Assembly (NCBI GenBank): GCA_023416735.1
Contig: JAEZGX010000016.1
Coordinates: 62,001 to 126,000, forward strand
Origin: Verrucomicrobiota bacterium
Lineage (GTDB): Bacteria > Verrucomicrobiota > Verrucomicrobiia > Opitutales > Opitutaceae
Direction of reading: 5' to 3'
DNA length: 64,000 nt
Below the pieces are notes generated by a model. That model saw only the letters and a list, made by a program, of their open reading frames with translations, did not search any database and was not told the origin of the DNA. Position numbers and translations under genes: made by a program. Positions 27,266 to 35,307 of this stretch are shown piece after piece (the stretch's first letter is position 1; each line of letters begins with the position of its first letter).

Positions 27266-27841
27266 ATGAACGACATTTACCCCAAGGATAAAAAACTGCC
27301 GATCATCCCGGCAGTCGTCATCGGAGCCCTCGCGGCCGCCCTCATTGTCGTCGTGTTCGCTTTCATGGATCGGGTCAACGCCGCCGACGTCCGTCGCGCC
27401 GAGGTCGAAGGCGAACTCACCCTGGCCCGAACCGAAATCGAACAACTCCAAATCCAACTCGCCGAGGCGCGCTCCGCCGCCTCCGTCGCGCAAACTCAGG
27501 CCAACGAAACCAAAACCCTCCTCACCCAAATCCAAGTTCAACTCTCCGAATCCCGCGCCGAACTCGCCCGCACCCAGCGCCAGTGGGACGATTCCCGCTC
27601 CGCCGCCGCTCAGCTGAAGTCCGAACTGCAAGAGGCCACCGTGCACGCCCGCGAGGTCCGCGCGAAAGCCGACGAGGTCGAAACCGAACTCGCCAAACTC
27701 AACCGGCAGCTCGCCGACACCAAGGTCGAGGTGCTCCAAGCGCGCCGCGAAGCCGACCAAGCCAAGTCGAAACTCGCCGAGGTCCAGTCGCGTCTCGACG
27801 CCGCTCAAGCTCAGCTCGCCGCCTCCCCGAAACGACGCTGA
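27266..27841 (+). CDS. Membrane-anchored coiled-coil protein, paralogue A
   Basis: A 191-residue protein. A short charged N terminus (MNDIYPKDKKLP) is followed by one helix at about 12-34 (IIPAVVIGALAAALIVVVF) and then about 150 residues of continuous Ala/Glu/Gln/Arg/Leu coiled coil (for example QLQIQLAEARSAASVAQTQ) with no proline until the tail ASPKRR. It probably forms a rod projecting from the inner membrane into the periplasm. It has its own candidate promoter and a terminator. A similar gene follows at 28006-28602, and both lie between two ABC exporter modules. No named family; coil-only proteins cannot be assigned a function. Confidence 0.78.
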   Translation: MNDIYPKDKKLPIIPAVVIGALAAALIVVVFAFMDRVNAADVRRAEVEGELTLARTEIEQLQIQLAEARSAASVAQTQANETKTLLTQIQVQLSESRAELARTQRQWDDSRSAAAQLKSELQEATVHAREVRAKADEVETELAKLNRQLADTKVEVLQARREADQAKSKLAEVQSRLDAAQAQLAASPKRR

Positions 27842-27873
27842 CACCTCCCTCGGTCGGAACGGTCGTTCTCCTC

Positions 27874-27905
27874 GCGCGCGGCTCCTTCGCCGCGCGCTTT
27901 CTTTT
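27874..27905 (+). terminator. Intrinsic terminator after coiled-coil paralogue A
   Basis: Perfect nine-base arms at 27874-27882 and 27889-27897, loop TCCTTC, tail TTTCTTTT. It begins 32 bases after the stop. Confidence 0.85.
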
Positions 27906-27991
27906 GCAGCACCTTCGCCTTCATTCGCGCTCCGCATTCCACCGACGCAAACGCCGGGTTTGTCCCTATACCGAGCGGATTCGAACAGGTG

Positions 27992-27997
27992 TAGATT
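27992..27997 (+). promoter_or_regulatory. Candidate minus-10 box for coiled-coil paralogue B
   Basis: TAGATT ends eight bases before the ATG at 28006. The preceding terminator at 27874-27905 means this gene needs its own promoter. No clear minus-35 box. Confidence 0.35.
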
Positions 27998-28005
27998 CCG
28001 CCGCC

Positions 28006-28602
28006 ATGAACGATCGCTCTACCCCTGCTCCCCGCCCCAAATCCTCCATCGTTCCCATTGTCATCAGCCTGCTCCTCGCGCTCGCCGCCGTTATCGCGGC
28101 CTTCGTGTTGTGGGGGCGCGTTGGCGAAGCGAATACACGCGTCGGCGACAGCGAGACTCGCGTCGCTGAAGCCCAAGCCGAGACCGCCGAACTGCGGTCT
28201 CAACTCGCCGAAGCTCGCAGCGAGGCCGACACCGCCCAGAAGCAGCTCGAAGAAGCGCGTCTCGCATCCTCCAAACTCGAGACGCAGCTTTCCGAAGCCC
28301 GCACCAACGCCGCTCAACTTCAGAAGCAAATCGAGGAGGAAAAATCCAATGCCGGCCGCATTCGTTCCCAGCTCGAGAAAGCCGAAGCTTACGGTCGCGA
28401 TGTCCGCACCCAAGCCGACGAAGCCCAGACCGCCACCGCTCAACTCCGCAAGGAAGCCGAAGACGCGAAAGCCGCCGTCGCCGAAGCGCAACGTCAGGTC
28501 GACGCCGCCAAATCACAAGCCTCTGATCTCCAATCCCGCCTCGAACAGGCCCAAGCCCAGATCGCCGAACTTCAGCAAGCCGGCTCCAAAAAACGCCGCT
28601 AA
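28006..28602 (+). CDS. Membrane-anchored coiled-coil protein, paralogue B
   Basis: A 198-residue protein with the same plan as the gene before it: MND start, a Pro/Lys/Ser N terminus, one helix at about 15-36 (VPIVISLLLALAAVIAAFVLW), and about 150 residues of uninterrupted coiled coil (ELRSQLAEARSEADTAQKQ, QLEKAEAYGRDVRTQADEA), ending GSKKRR. Both share AEV/EAEVR-type blocks and a basic end, which argues for tandem duplication. A longer open frame upstream of ATG 28006 is not coil-like and reads through the other paralogue's antisense composition, so it is rejected. Function unknown; possibly a scaffold. Confidence 0.78.
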   Translation: MNDRSTPAPRPKSSIVPIVISLLLALAAVIAAFVLWGRVGEANTRVGDSETRVAEAQAETAELRSQLAEARSEADTAQKQLEEARLASSKLETQLSEARTNAAQLQKQIEEEKSNAGRIRSQLEKAEAYGRDVRTQADEAQTATAQLRKEAEDAKAAVAEAQRQVDAAKSQASDLQSRLEQAQAQIAELQQAGSKKRR

Positions 28603-28610
28603 CCTCTGCC

Positions 28611-28640
28611 ATGTAGGGCGGGGTCTCCCGACCCCCGCCG
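28611..28640. repeat. Palindromic hairpin, REP-like
   Basis: A GGCGGGGTC arm, loop TCCC and a GACCCCCGCC arm with one bulged base, preceded by TGTAG. The form (TAGGGCGGGGTCTCCCGACC) resembles a palindrome common in intergenic DNA of PVC bacteria; single copy in this window. Confidence 0.5.
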
Positions 28641-28653
28641 CGCCTCTCGTCTC

Positions 28654-28682
28654 AGCGACTCCTCCCCGGAGTCGCTTTTTTC
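28654..28682 (+). terminator. Intrinsic terminator after coiled-coil paralogue B
   Basis: Perfect nine-base arms at 28654-28662 and 28668-28676, loop TCCCC, and a run of six T. It starts about 50 bases after the stop. Confidence 0.9.
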
Positions 28683-28739
28683 GTCCTCTCCGCTCCCCGT
28701 CTTGCCCACCGGCGCATTCCTCTTTCACTCCAACGCCCC

Positions 28740-29705
28740 ATGTCCGCGCCGCCTGCCGAGATCCCGCCTGCCGCTCCCGCCCAAGCCTCGCGCGGAAACA
28801 TCCTCCGTGCGCGCGGCGTGCAAAAACGTTTCGGCGATTTCGCCGCGCTCCAATCGCTCGACCTCGAGATCCGCCGCGGCGAATGCGTCGGCCTCATCGG
28901 CCCCAACGGCGCCGGCAAGTCCACGTTCATCGGCTGCCTCTACGGTGTCGTCCTTCGCACCGGCGGCGAACTTGAGATCTTCGGCTTCGATCCCGCTCGC
29001 GACGCCCGCTCCATCAAGCAACGCCTCGGCGTCGTCCCGCAGGAAAACGCCTTGGACGAAGAGCTCACCGTCGTCGAAAATCTCCAGCTCTACGCCCGCT
29101 TTGTCGGTCTCGATCGCCCCCGCGCGAAACCGCGCATCGATGAATTGCTCGCGCACATGTCGCTCGATCACAAACGCGACGCGATGATCAAGACGCTCTC
29201 CGGCGGCATGAAACGCCGCCTCGCCTTCGTCCGCGCCCTTCTCGCTGATCCCGAACTGCTGATCCTCGACGAGCCCACGACCGGACTCGATCCTGCTGTC
29301 CGCCACCTGCTGTGGGAAAAAGTCCTCTCTTTCCGCCACGCCGGCAAAACCGTCCTCGTCACCACGCACTACATGCACGAGGCCGAAATTCTCTGCGACC
29401 GCATTGTCATCCTCAACCGCGGCCAGGTCGTCGCCGCCGGCGCCCCGCGCGAACTCATCGCCCGCGAGACGCCCGGTTTCGTCGCCATCTTCGAACAGGA
29501 ACACGAATCCTCCCTCCGGCCTCATGTCGCCGAAAACTGGATACTCTTCCGCCAGGGCCGCCAATGCTGCGTCCGCGCCCCGTCCATCGACGATCTCGTC
29601 GCCCTGCAGCATCGCGCTGCTCTTACCGCCCTTCAACTCCGTCCCGCCAATCTCGAGGACGTTTATCTGAAACTCACCGGCCAGGAGCTCGACGACGATG
29701 AGTGA
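28740..29705 (+). CDS. ABC transporter ATP-binding protein (exporter module 2)
   Basis: A 321-residue NodI-like ATPase. Walker A GPNGAGKSTFIG, Q-loop VPQENALDEELTV, signature LSGGMKRRLAF, Walker B LLILDEPTTGLDP, H-loop TTHYMHEAE. A C-terminal segment of about 85 residues follows. Its stop overlaps the start of the permease gene by eight bases, so the two are translated together. It is separate from module 1 and follows a terminator, so it should be transcribed on its own. Confidence 0.95.
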   Translation: MSAPPAEIPPAAPAQASRGNILRARGVQKRFGDFAALQSLDLEIRRGECVGLIGPNGAGKSTFIGCLYGVVLRTGGELEIFGFDPARDARSIKQRLGVVPQENALDEELTVVENLQLYARFVGLDRPRAKPRIDELLAHMSLDHKRDAMIKTLSGGMKRRLAFVRALLADPELLILDEPTTGLDPAVRHLLWEKVLSFRHAGKTVLVTTHYMHEAEILCDRIVILNRGQVVAAGAPRELIARETPGFVAIFEQEHESSLRPHVAENWILFRQGRQCCVRAPSIDDLVALQHRAALTALQLRPANLEDVYLKLTGQELDDDE

Positions 29706-30474
29706 ACTTTCCACCTCCCTTCGCCTCGGCTGGCACGTCGTGGTCCGCAATTGGACCGTCTACAAAAAAGACTTCGTCGCCAATATCTCTCCCACCCTCG
29801 CCGATCCCGCTCTGTTGCTCACGTCGCTCGGCATGGGACTGTCGCCTTTCATCGGCGGCATCAACGGCCTGACTTACGCCCAATACCTCGCGCCGGGCAT
29901 GGTCGCCACCACCGCGCTGTTCTCGGCGTTTTTCGATAGCAGCTACGGCTTCTACGTCCGGATGACGTTCGAATCAATTTTCAAGGCCATGCTCACCACG
30001 CCGATCGGCGTGCGCGAGGTCGTCATCGGCGAGTTCCTCTGGAGCGCCCTCCGCGCCGGCCTGATGGGCGGCTCCGTCGGCCTCGTGCTCGCCGTCATGG
30101 GGCTGCTGCCCAATCCGTGGGCCCTGCTCGTTTTCCCTCTCATCGCGGGAACGCTCGCCATTCCCTGCGCCGCCATCGGCCTCCTCGCCGCCGGATTCGT
30201 GCGCAACATGAACCAGTTTCAAACCGTTTACTCGTTCCTCATCGCCCCCATCTTCTATCTCTCCGCCGTCTTCTTCCCGCTCGATGACCGCCCGATCCTC
30301 GGCACCATCGTCAACATCTCGCCGTTCTATCACGGCGTCCGCCTCGCCCAGATGACCGCCTGGGGCCGCTGGGACTTCTCCCAACTCGCTTTGCATATCG
30401 CCGCTCTGCTCGCCTTCAGCGTCGTCCTCGGCCTCTGGGCCTCCCGCCGCATCCGCCGTAAACTGATCTCCTGA
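29698..30474 (+). CDS. ABC-2 type permease, NodJ-like (exporter module 2)
   Basis: A 258-residue permease with six hydrophobic helices and no large outer domain. GINGLTYAQYLAPGMVATTALF and YGFYVRMTFESIFKAML are the motifs of NodJ/DrrB-type permeases. Partner of the preceding ATPase. NodIJ members export lipo-oligosaccharides or similar; the substrate here is unknown. Confidence 0.93.
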   Translation: MSELSTSLRLGWHVVVRNWTVYKKDFVANISPTLADPALLLTSLGMGLSPFIGGINGLTYAQYLAPGMVATTALFSAFFDSSYGFYVRMTFESIFKAMLTTPIGVREVVIGEFLWSALRAGLMGGSVGLVLAVMGLLPNPWALLVFPLIAGTLAIPCAAIGLLAAGFVRNMNQFQTVYSFLIAPIFYLSAVFFPLDDRPILGTIVNISPFYHGVRLAQMTAWGRWDFSQLALHIAALLAFSVVLGLWASRRIRRKLIS

Positions 30475-30528
30475 TCGTTCAGGGAAGGCGTGGTGCCCCC
30501 ACGGCGAACCACTGCCCCACGCGAAAAT

Positions 30529-30560
30529 CTTTTCGTGTCTTTCGCGTGTTTCGTGGTTTC
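30529..30560. repeat. Degenerate word repeat, TTTCG(T/C)GT family
   Basis: Repeats of CTTTTCGTGTCTTTCGCGTG type (words of 8 to 10 bases differing at one or two places) fill the gap before proA (start 30579). Relatives at 12-27, 47731-47755 and 59550-59586. Confidence 0.6.
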
Positions 30561-30578
30561 CTCCACCTTCCTTCTGTC

Positions 30579-31856
30579 ATGTCCGCCGATCTCGCCCAGC
30601 TCGTCACCTCCCTCGCTCAACGCGCCCGCGTCGCTTCGTTCTCGCTCGCGATCGCGCCGACGTCCGCGAAGAACGCCGCGCTGCTCGATCTCGCCGACCG
30701 CCTCACCCGCTCGACCGACGCGCTTCTCGCGGCCAACCAGCGCGACCTCGCCGCCGCAAAAGAGAACAATCTTTCCTCCGCCCAAGTCGATCGCCTCACG
30801 CTTACGCCCACGCGCCTGACACAACTCGCCGATAGCGTCCGCGAAGTCGCCGCGCTGCAAGATCCCGTGGGCGAACTCCTCGAGGAAACCACCCGGCCCA
30901 ACGGGCTCGTCCTCAAAAAAGTCCGCGTGCCCATCGGGGTCATCGGCATCGTTTACGAAGCCCGGCCCAACGTCACCATCGACTGCGCCGTCCTCTGCCT
31001 GAAAAGCGGCAACGCCGCCATTCTCCGCGGCGGCAAAGAGTGCTTCCACACCAACACCGCCCTCGCCGCCCTCATCGCCGAATCGCTCGCCGCCGCTGCA
31101 CTGCCCGTCGACGCCGTCCAACTCATCCCGACCACCGACCGCGCCGCACTCACCACGCTGCTCAAGCTCGATACGCTCATCCACTGCATCATCCCCCGCG
31201 GCGGAGAAAGCCTCATCCGCTTCGTCGCCGACAACAGCACGATCCCCGTCATCAAGCATTTCAAGGGCGTCTGTTTCGTTTATGTCGACCGCACCGCCGA
31301 TCTCGCGATGGCCGAGAAGATCATCGTCAACGCCAAGACCCAGCGTCCCGGCGTCTGCAACGCCGCTGAACAACTCCTCGTTCATCGCGACGTCGCCGAA
31401 ACGTTCCTCCCCGCCGCCGCCCGCGCCTTGATCGCCGCCAAAAACGTTCAGCTTCGCTGCGATTCCGCCAGCGCCGCCATTCTCGCGCGTCACCAAATTC
31501 CCACTACGGCGGCGACCGACGCCGATTACACCGCCGAGTTTCTCGACTACGTCCTCGCCGTCCGCGTTGTCGATTCCGTCGACACCGCCATCGCTACGAT
31601 CAACCGCGACAGCTCCGGCCACAGCGACGCCATCGTCACCAGCGACGAGTCTGCCGCCCAAAAATTCCTCGCCGCCGTCGACAGCGCCGCGGTCATGTGG
31701 AACGCCTCCACGCGTTTCAACGACGGCTTCGAATTCGGCCTCGGTGCCGAAATCGGCATCAGCACCGATCGCCTGCACGCCCGCGGCCCCATGGGTCTCC
31801 GCGAGCTTTGCAGTTACAAATGGCTCGTCACCGGCACCGGCCAAACCCGCGGCTGA
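30579..31856 (+). CDS. proA: Glutamate-5-semialdehyde dehydrogenase
   Basis: A 425-residue aldehyde-dehydrogenase-fold enzyme reducing gamma-glutamyl phosphate to the semialdehyde in proline synthesis with NADPH. PIGVIGIVYEARPNVTID and LRGGKECFHTN match the family, and the catalytic Cys is in QRPGVCNAAE. FGLGAEIGISTDRLHARGPMG is the family's C-terminal signature. The start is ATG 30579. proB and proC are not in the window. Confidence 0.97.
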   Translation: MSADLAQLVTSLAQRARVASFSLAIAPTSAKNAALLDLADRLTRSTDALLAANQRDLAAAKENNLSSAQVDRLTLTPTRLTQLADSVREVAALQDPVGELLEETTRPNGLVLKKVRVPIGVIGIVYEARPNVTIDCAVLCLKSGNAAILRGGKECFHTNTALAALIAESLAAAALPVDAVQLIPTTDRAALTTLLKLDTLIHCIIPRGGESLIRFVADNSTIPVIKHFKGVCFVYVDRTADLAMAEKIIVNAKTQRPGVCNAAEQLLVHRDVAETFLPAAARALIAAKNVQLRCDSASAAILARHQIPTTAATDADYTAEFLDYVLAVRVVDSVDTAIATINRDSSGHSDAIVTSDESAAQKFLAAVDSAAVMWNASTRFNDGFEFGLGAEIGISTDRLHARGPMGLRELCSYKWLVTGTGQTRG

Positions 31857-31877
31857 CCCCGCCGTAGCGAATCTAGC

Positions 31878-31900
31878 GGAACGCGTGAGCGTTTCGTTCC
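31878..31900. repeat. Intergenic palindrome
   Basis: GGAACGC-GTGA-GCGTTTCGTTCC can fold as nested stems (GGAACG/CGTTCC and AACGC/GCGTT). It lies 22 bases after proA and might act as a terminator or be a dispersed palindrome; no T-run follows. The rest of 31901-32012 shows nothing else. Confidence 0.4.
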
Positions 31901-32012
31901 CTCCACGTCTCGCGGCTGGCTCCGTTTTCACCTCCGCTCGATCGCTCACTCCGCGATTGAGCTCCGCCTCGCCCAAGGCATACTCGCCACGCTTTCGCTC
32001 CACCGCGTTCCC

Positions 32013-32570
32013 ATGAAAACCTTCGTGATCGCCCCCGCGCTCGCCGCCCTCGCGTTGTTCGTCTTCGGAGCCATCTACTGGATGAGCCCGTTCCCCTACG
32101 TCACGCTCACCCCCGTCGGCGACAACACCGCCGCAGCCACCGCTCTCGCCCAGATCTTCCCCACCACCGGCACCTATCTCATCCCAGGCCCCGACGTCGC
32201 CGACCGCGAACTCCTCACCGAACTTCACCGCCGCGGTCCACTCGCCCGCGTTCAATTCATCAAGGAAGGCCGCGAACCAATGGACCCCGCGATCTTCTTC
32301 AAAGGCTACCTGCATTACTTCGCCGTCTGCGTCGCCTTCGTCCTCCTCATCCGCGCCGCCGGCCCGCTTTCCCGACGCGGCATTATCCGGCTCACCACGT
32401 TGGCCGGGCTCACTGCCGGCATCTTCGCCTGCCTCAGCGATCCCATCTGGTGGGGCTATCCCTGGAGCTGGCATCTCGTCATGGCCGTTTATATTCTTCT
32501 TGGGTCCGCGCTCGCCGGACTCGTCCTCGGACCCTTTCTTCGCTCCCGTCCCGCCCCTGCAACTGCCTGA
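32013..32570 (+). CDS. Hypothetical four-helix membrane protein
   Basis: A 185-residue protein. One helix at about 4-24 (IAPALAALALFVFGAIYW), then an outer or periplasmic domain (about 28-98: NTAAATALAQIFPTTGTYL, ELLTELHRRGPLARVQFI), then three helices from about 102 to 178 (FAVCVAFVLLIRAAG, TTLAGLTAGIFACL, LVMAVYILLGSALAG). The aromatic stretch DPIWWGYPWSWH lies between helices. No family is recognised. Confidence 0.78.
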   Translation: MKTFVIAPALAALALFVFGAIYWMSPFPYVTLTPVGDNTAAATALAQIFPTTGTYLIPGPDVADRELLTELHRRGPLARVQFIKEGREPMDPAIFFKGYLHYFAVCVAFVLLIRAAGPLSRRGIIRLTTLAGLTAGIFACLSDPIWWGYPWSWHLVMAVYILLGSALAGLVLGPFLRSRPAPATA

Positions 32571-32645
32571 GCGTCAACCATCACCCGTCTCTTCCTCCAT
32601 CCCGGTTGCGCGGAACCTCAACACCCGTTCACTGACACATCGGCC

Positions 32646-33278
32646 ATGGCTCGCTTCGTTCGCATCCCTCTCGCCCTCGCTTTGCTCGCTCCGCTCTTCG
32701 TCGCCCACGCCGAGGACGCACCGCCGGCACTGTCGCGCTCCAACCCTGAGGCTCAAACCGCCGAGTCCGAACCCGCCGCCCCGCAACCCAAACGCGAGCG
32801 AGCCATCTCCAGCAACGTCGCCGCTCAGCTCGCCGCGCGGATGCCCAAATACAATCCTCCGCCAAAGCCGAAGCCCGAAGACGAAGACGTCGATCTCCGC
32901 GAAGTCGACAAGCCCCGCAACAACATCATTCGTCTCCCCAAAATCGTCGTCCAGGAAGAGCGACCGCCCGTTTTCCGCGAGCGCGACATCCATACGCGCC
33001 AGGGCCTCGCCGAGCTCGCCATGCGTCGCTACCTCACGCCGACTCACCGCCTGCTCAACAATTTCTACATTCCTTTCCTCACCGGCAGTCCCGAGCAATA
33101 CGCGATGGCGCGCTACGCCGAAGACGAGCGCCTCGCCAATATGTCCGACCTGAACGACACCGCTGACACGATCAGCCGCACCGATCCCCGCGAGGGCGCT
33201 TACATCCGCCGCCTCGCCGGTGAAACCTACATGCGTTCGGGAGACACCACCGACTACCGGATGCACAACGATCGCTAG
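32646..33278 (+). CDS. Secreted hypothetical protein, paralogue A
   Basis: A 210-residue protein with a signal peptide (about 1-22, cleavage after AHA), a Pro/Glu/Lys-rich region, then a block with NIIRLPKIVVQEERPPVFRE in which RLP-(K/R)-x3-V-x-E and PPxFRER are shared with the next gene. Further conserved-looking parts are TRQGLAELAMRRYLTPTHRL and YAMARYAEDERLANM. No membrane segment beyond the signal. The shared block suggests a small secreted or periplasmic family private to this lineage. Function unknown. Confidence 0.75.
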   Translation: MARFVRIPLALALLAPLFVAHAEDAPPALSRSNPEAQTAESEPAAPQPKRERAISSNVAAQLAARMPKYNPPPKPKPEDEDVDLREVDKPRNNIIRLPKIVVQEERPPVFRERDIHTRQGLAELAMRRYLTPTHRLLNNFYIPFLTGSPEQYAMARYAEDERLANMSDLNDTADTISRTDPREGAYIRRLAGETYMRSGDTTDYRMHNDR

Positions 33279-33318
33279 CGCGCCGCCTCGATCCGCCGCC
33301 TTTCACCCCTAACCCACC

Positions 33319-33846
33319 ATGAAAGGCCGCGCATCTCCCCTTCTCCTCGTCGCGAGCGCCTTGCTCGCTTCCGCCGCAGAGACCGCCAACTCGACTCCGC
33401 CTCGCTCGCGCACGGTCTCCCCGCAGACGGCCGCCCGCGTCAACGCCACGCTGCCCCGCTTCGTTTCTCCTGCCCCACCCGAAGCCAGCGTTCCCGCCCC
33501 GCTTGCTTCCTCCACTTCCGCCGCGTCTCCAAATTCCGGAGACACCACCTTGGACCACGACGTCGTGCGGCTCCCCCGTTACGAGGTCCGCGAACGCCCG
33601 CTCCCTCCTTTCCGCGAACGCCATCTGCTCACCCGCGCCGGCCGCATCGATCTCGCCGTCAAACGCCATCCCGCCCTCAAACTCGGTCCGCTTTCCCGCC
33701 TGAACTTCCGCCGCGGCCTCGATATGCTCGAGGAGGAGCAACAGATCGAGCGAAACCGCGAGATGAGCGAACTCATCCGTTTCCAACGTTTCGTCGCCAC
33801 CTCCCGCAACCGTCCCGCCGCTCCCGTCCGCGTCGCCGCCGAGTAG
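33319..33846 (+). CDS. Secreted hypothetical protein, paralogue B
   Basis: A 175-residue protein with a signal peptide (about 1-20) and a Ser/Pro/Ala-rich linker. The shared block reads VVRLPRYEVRERPLPPFRER followed by HLLTRAGRIDLAVKRH, aligned with paralogue A over about 36 residues (RLP, V-x-E, PPxFRER, TR-G, LA-x2-R). The end is a charged helix (LDMLEEEQQIERNREMSELI). It starts 40 bases after paralogue A, so the two probably arose by tandem duplication. Confidence 0.75.
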   Translation: MKGRASPLLLVASALLASAAETANSTPPRSRTVSPQTAARVNATLPRFVSPAPPEASVPAPLASSTSAASPNSGDTTLDHDVVRLPRYEVRERPLPPFRERHLLTRAGRIDLAVKRHPALKLGPLSRLNFRRGLDMLEEEQQIERNREMSELIRFQRFVATSRNRPAAPVRVAAE

Positions 33847-33867
33847 ATCGCCCCGGCGCGCCCGCTG

Positions 33868-34194
33868 TCACACCGCCGGCTTCACATCTCCCAACAACTC
33901 CCGCGCAATCTGCTCCCATTCCGCCGCCAGCGTGACATCGCTCGTCGGCCGCGTCCGCTGCGCCCGCGCATACCAGTAACCCGCGTTCGCCGCGTCGCCT
34001 TCCTTGCGATGCAGATAGGCATGCACCCACGCGCCATCCGCGGTCGTATCCTCCTGCACGATCGTATGTGCGCGACCCCAGTCGCCCCGACCGTCGTGCC
34101 ATAATCCCCTCAGCGCCGCGCTCGCTCCACTCGGCGGCCCCGGATCGCGTTTCACTGACTCGGCGAATTCCGCAAATGACATTTGCCCCACCAT
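33868..34194 (-). CDS. Conserved hypothetical protein (108 aa)
   Basis: A soluble protein dominated by aromatic and His residues: RGLWHDGRGDWGRAHTIVQE, GAWVHAYLHRKEGDAANAGY, YARAQRTRP. This matches a widespread short conserved family of unknown role with the W-H-x2-G-D-W-x2-A-H pattern. Starts at 34194 or at the second ATG (34182); both are possible. It is divergent from birA, whose ATG is only 30 bases away, so the two share a small promoter region. Confidence 0.8.
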   Translation of the reverse strand: MVGQMSFAEFAESVKRDPGPPSGASAALRGLWHDGRGDWGRAHTIVQEDTTADGAWVHAYLHRKEGDAANAGYWYARAQRTRPTSDVTLAAEWEQIARELLGDVKPAV

Positions 34195-34208
34195 GCAGCG
34201 GCCCTTTG

Positions 34209-34214
34209 TAGTTT
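34209..34214 (+). promoter_or_regulatory. Candidate minus-10 box for birA
   Basis: TAGTTT lies ten bases before the ATG at 34225, in the very short region between birA and the divergent gene. Confidence 0.3.
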
Positions 34215-34224
34215 CAAGCGACCG

Positions 34225-35217
34225 ATGTCCGACACCGATCTCGTAATTCTGCGCGAACTCCTGGCGCGCGAACCCGGGTTTCTCTCCGGCACTTCGCTCG
34301 CGGCCAAATTAGGCACGTCGCGCGTTGCGGTCTGGTTGCACATGGAAAAACTCCGCGCCCAAGGCTTTACCTTCGAAGCCGCCCGCGCCCGCGGCTACCG
34401 CATCGCTCAACGTCCCGCCGGTCTCCATCTCACCCTGATCCGCGCCCTTCTCAAAGGTCGCCGCCGCGATCTCTCCATCACGCTCCTCGACGAGGTCGAT
34501 TCCACCAACGACGAAGCCGCTCGCCAGCTCGCCGCCGGCCGCGCCACGCCGTTCGTCATTCTTTCCCGCCGCCAGACTCGCGGCCGCGGCCGTCTCGGCC
34601 GACCGTGGCACTCCGAGCCCAACGGAAACCTTTACGCCAGCTTCGCGTTCCGCCCGCACGTTCCGCCCACCCGCATGGCCATCTTCACCCTCTGGATGGG
34701 CGCCAACCTCTGCGAACTCATCTCCAACTTCACCTCGCTCACCCCCGGCCTCAAATGGCCCAACGATCTCCTCTTCGACGGCCGCAAAGCCGGCGGCATG
34801 CTCACCGAGGCCCGCGTCGACGCCGACCAGATCCGCGATCTCGTTTTCGGCCTCGGCCTCAATGTCAACGCCACCGCCCGTGACTGGCCCGCCGATCTCT
34901 CCCGCCGCGCCATCTCCCTTGCCCAGCAATCTTCCTCCCACCTCGATCTGAACCGCCTCACCGCCGCCATCATCGGTCGCGTCCTCCTCGCCTACGAACA
35001 GTTCGTCGCCGACGAACACCTCGAGACATTCTCCGATCTCTGGCAAAAATACGACGTCCTCCGCGGCAAACCCATCGCCCTCGTTCACGGCTCCACGCGC
35101 GTCGCCGGCCTGGCCCAAGGCATTGATGACGACGGCTCCCTTCTCTTGCGCACCGACTCCGGACACCTCCAACGTTTCCGCGCCGGCGAGGTCACCATCG
35201 AAAAGCAAAATGCCTGA
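34225..35217 (+). CDS. birA: Biotin--protein ligase / biotin repressor
   Basis: A 330-residue protein. A winged-helix DNA-binding domain (about 1-65, with FLSGTSLAAKLGTSRVAVWL) precedes the ligase core. The biotinyl-adenylate loop is QTRGRGRLGRPWHS, with KWPNDLL and AGGMLTEARVD also visible. The C-terminal cap ends GEVTIEKQNA. It activates biotin with ATP and attaches it to carboxylase biotin-carrier proteins, and the helix-turn-helix makes it a probable repressor of biotin genes. No bio operon is in the window apart from a BioF-fold enzyme 13 kb away. Confidence 0.95.
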   Translation: MSDTDLVILRELLAREPGFLSGTSLAAKLGTSRVAVWLHMEKLRAQGFTFEAARARGYRIAQRPAGLHLTLIRALLKGRRRDLSITLLDEVDSTNDEAARQLAAGRATPFVILSRRQTRGRGRLGRPWHSEPNGNLYASFAFRPHVPPTRMAIFTLWMGANLCELISNFTSLTPGLKWPNDLLFDGRKAGGMLTEARVDADQIRDLVFGLGLNVNATARDWPADLSRRAISLAQQSSSHLDLNRLTAAIIGRVLLAYEQFVADEHLETFSDLWQKYDVLRGKPIALVHGSTRVAGLAQGIDDDGSLLLRTDSGHLQRFRAGEVTIEKQNA

Positions 35218-35307
35218 GTATCCGCTTTTCGCCTACGCGCCTTCCCCGGTCCGCTCCGGCAACCTTTCCGCCGCCGCTGCTGCGCGCCCGCTCGCCGCCT
35301 GATCCCG

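Noticed and set aside
30330..32474. A 714-codon open frame opposite proA and the NodJ-like permease
   Set aside because: It runs through three unrelated plus-strand genes and their gaps, so it is a shadow of codon bias.
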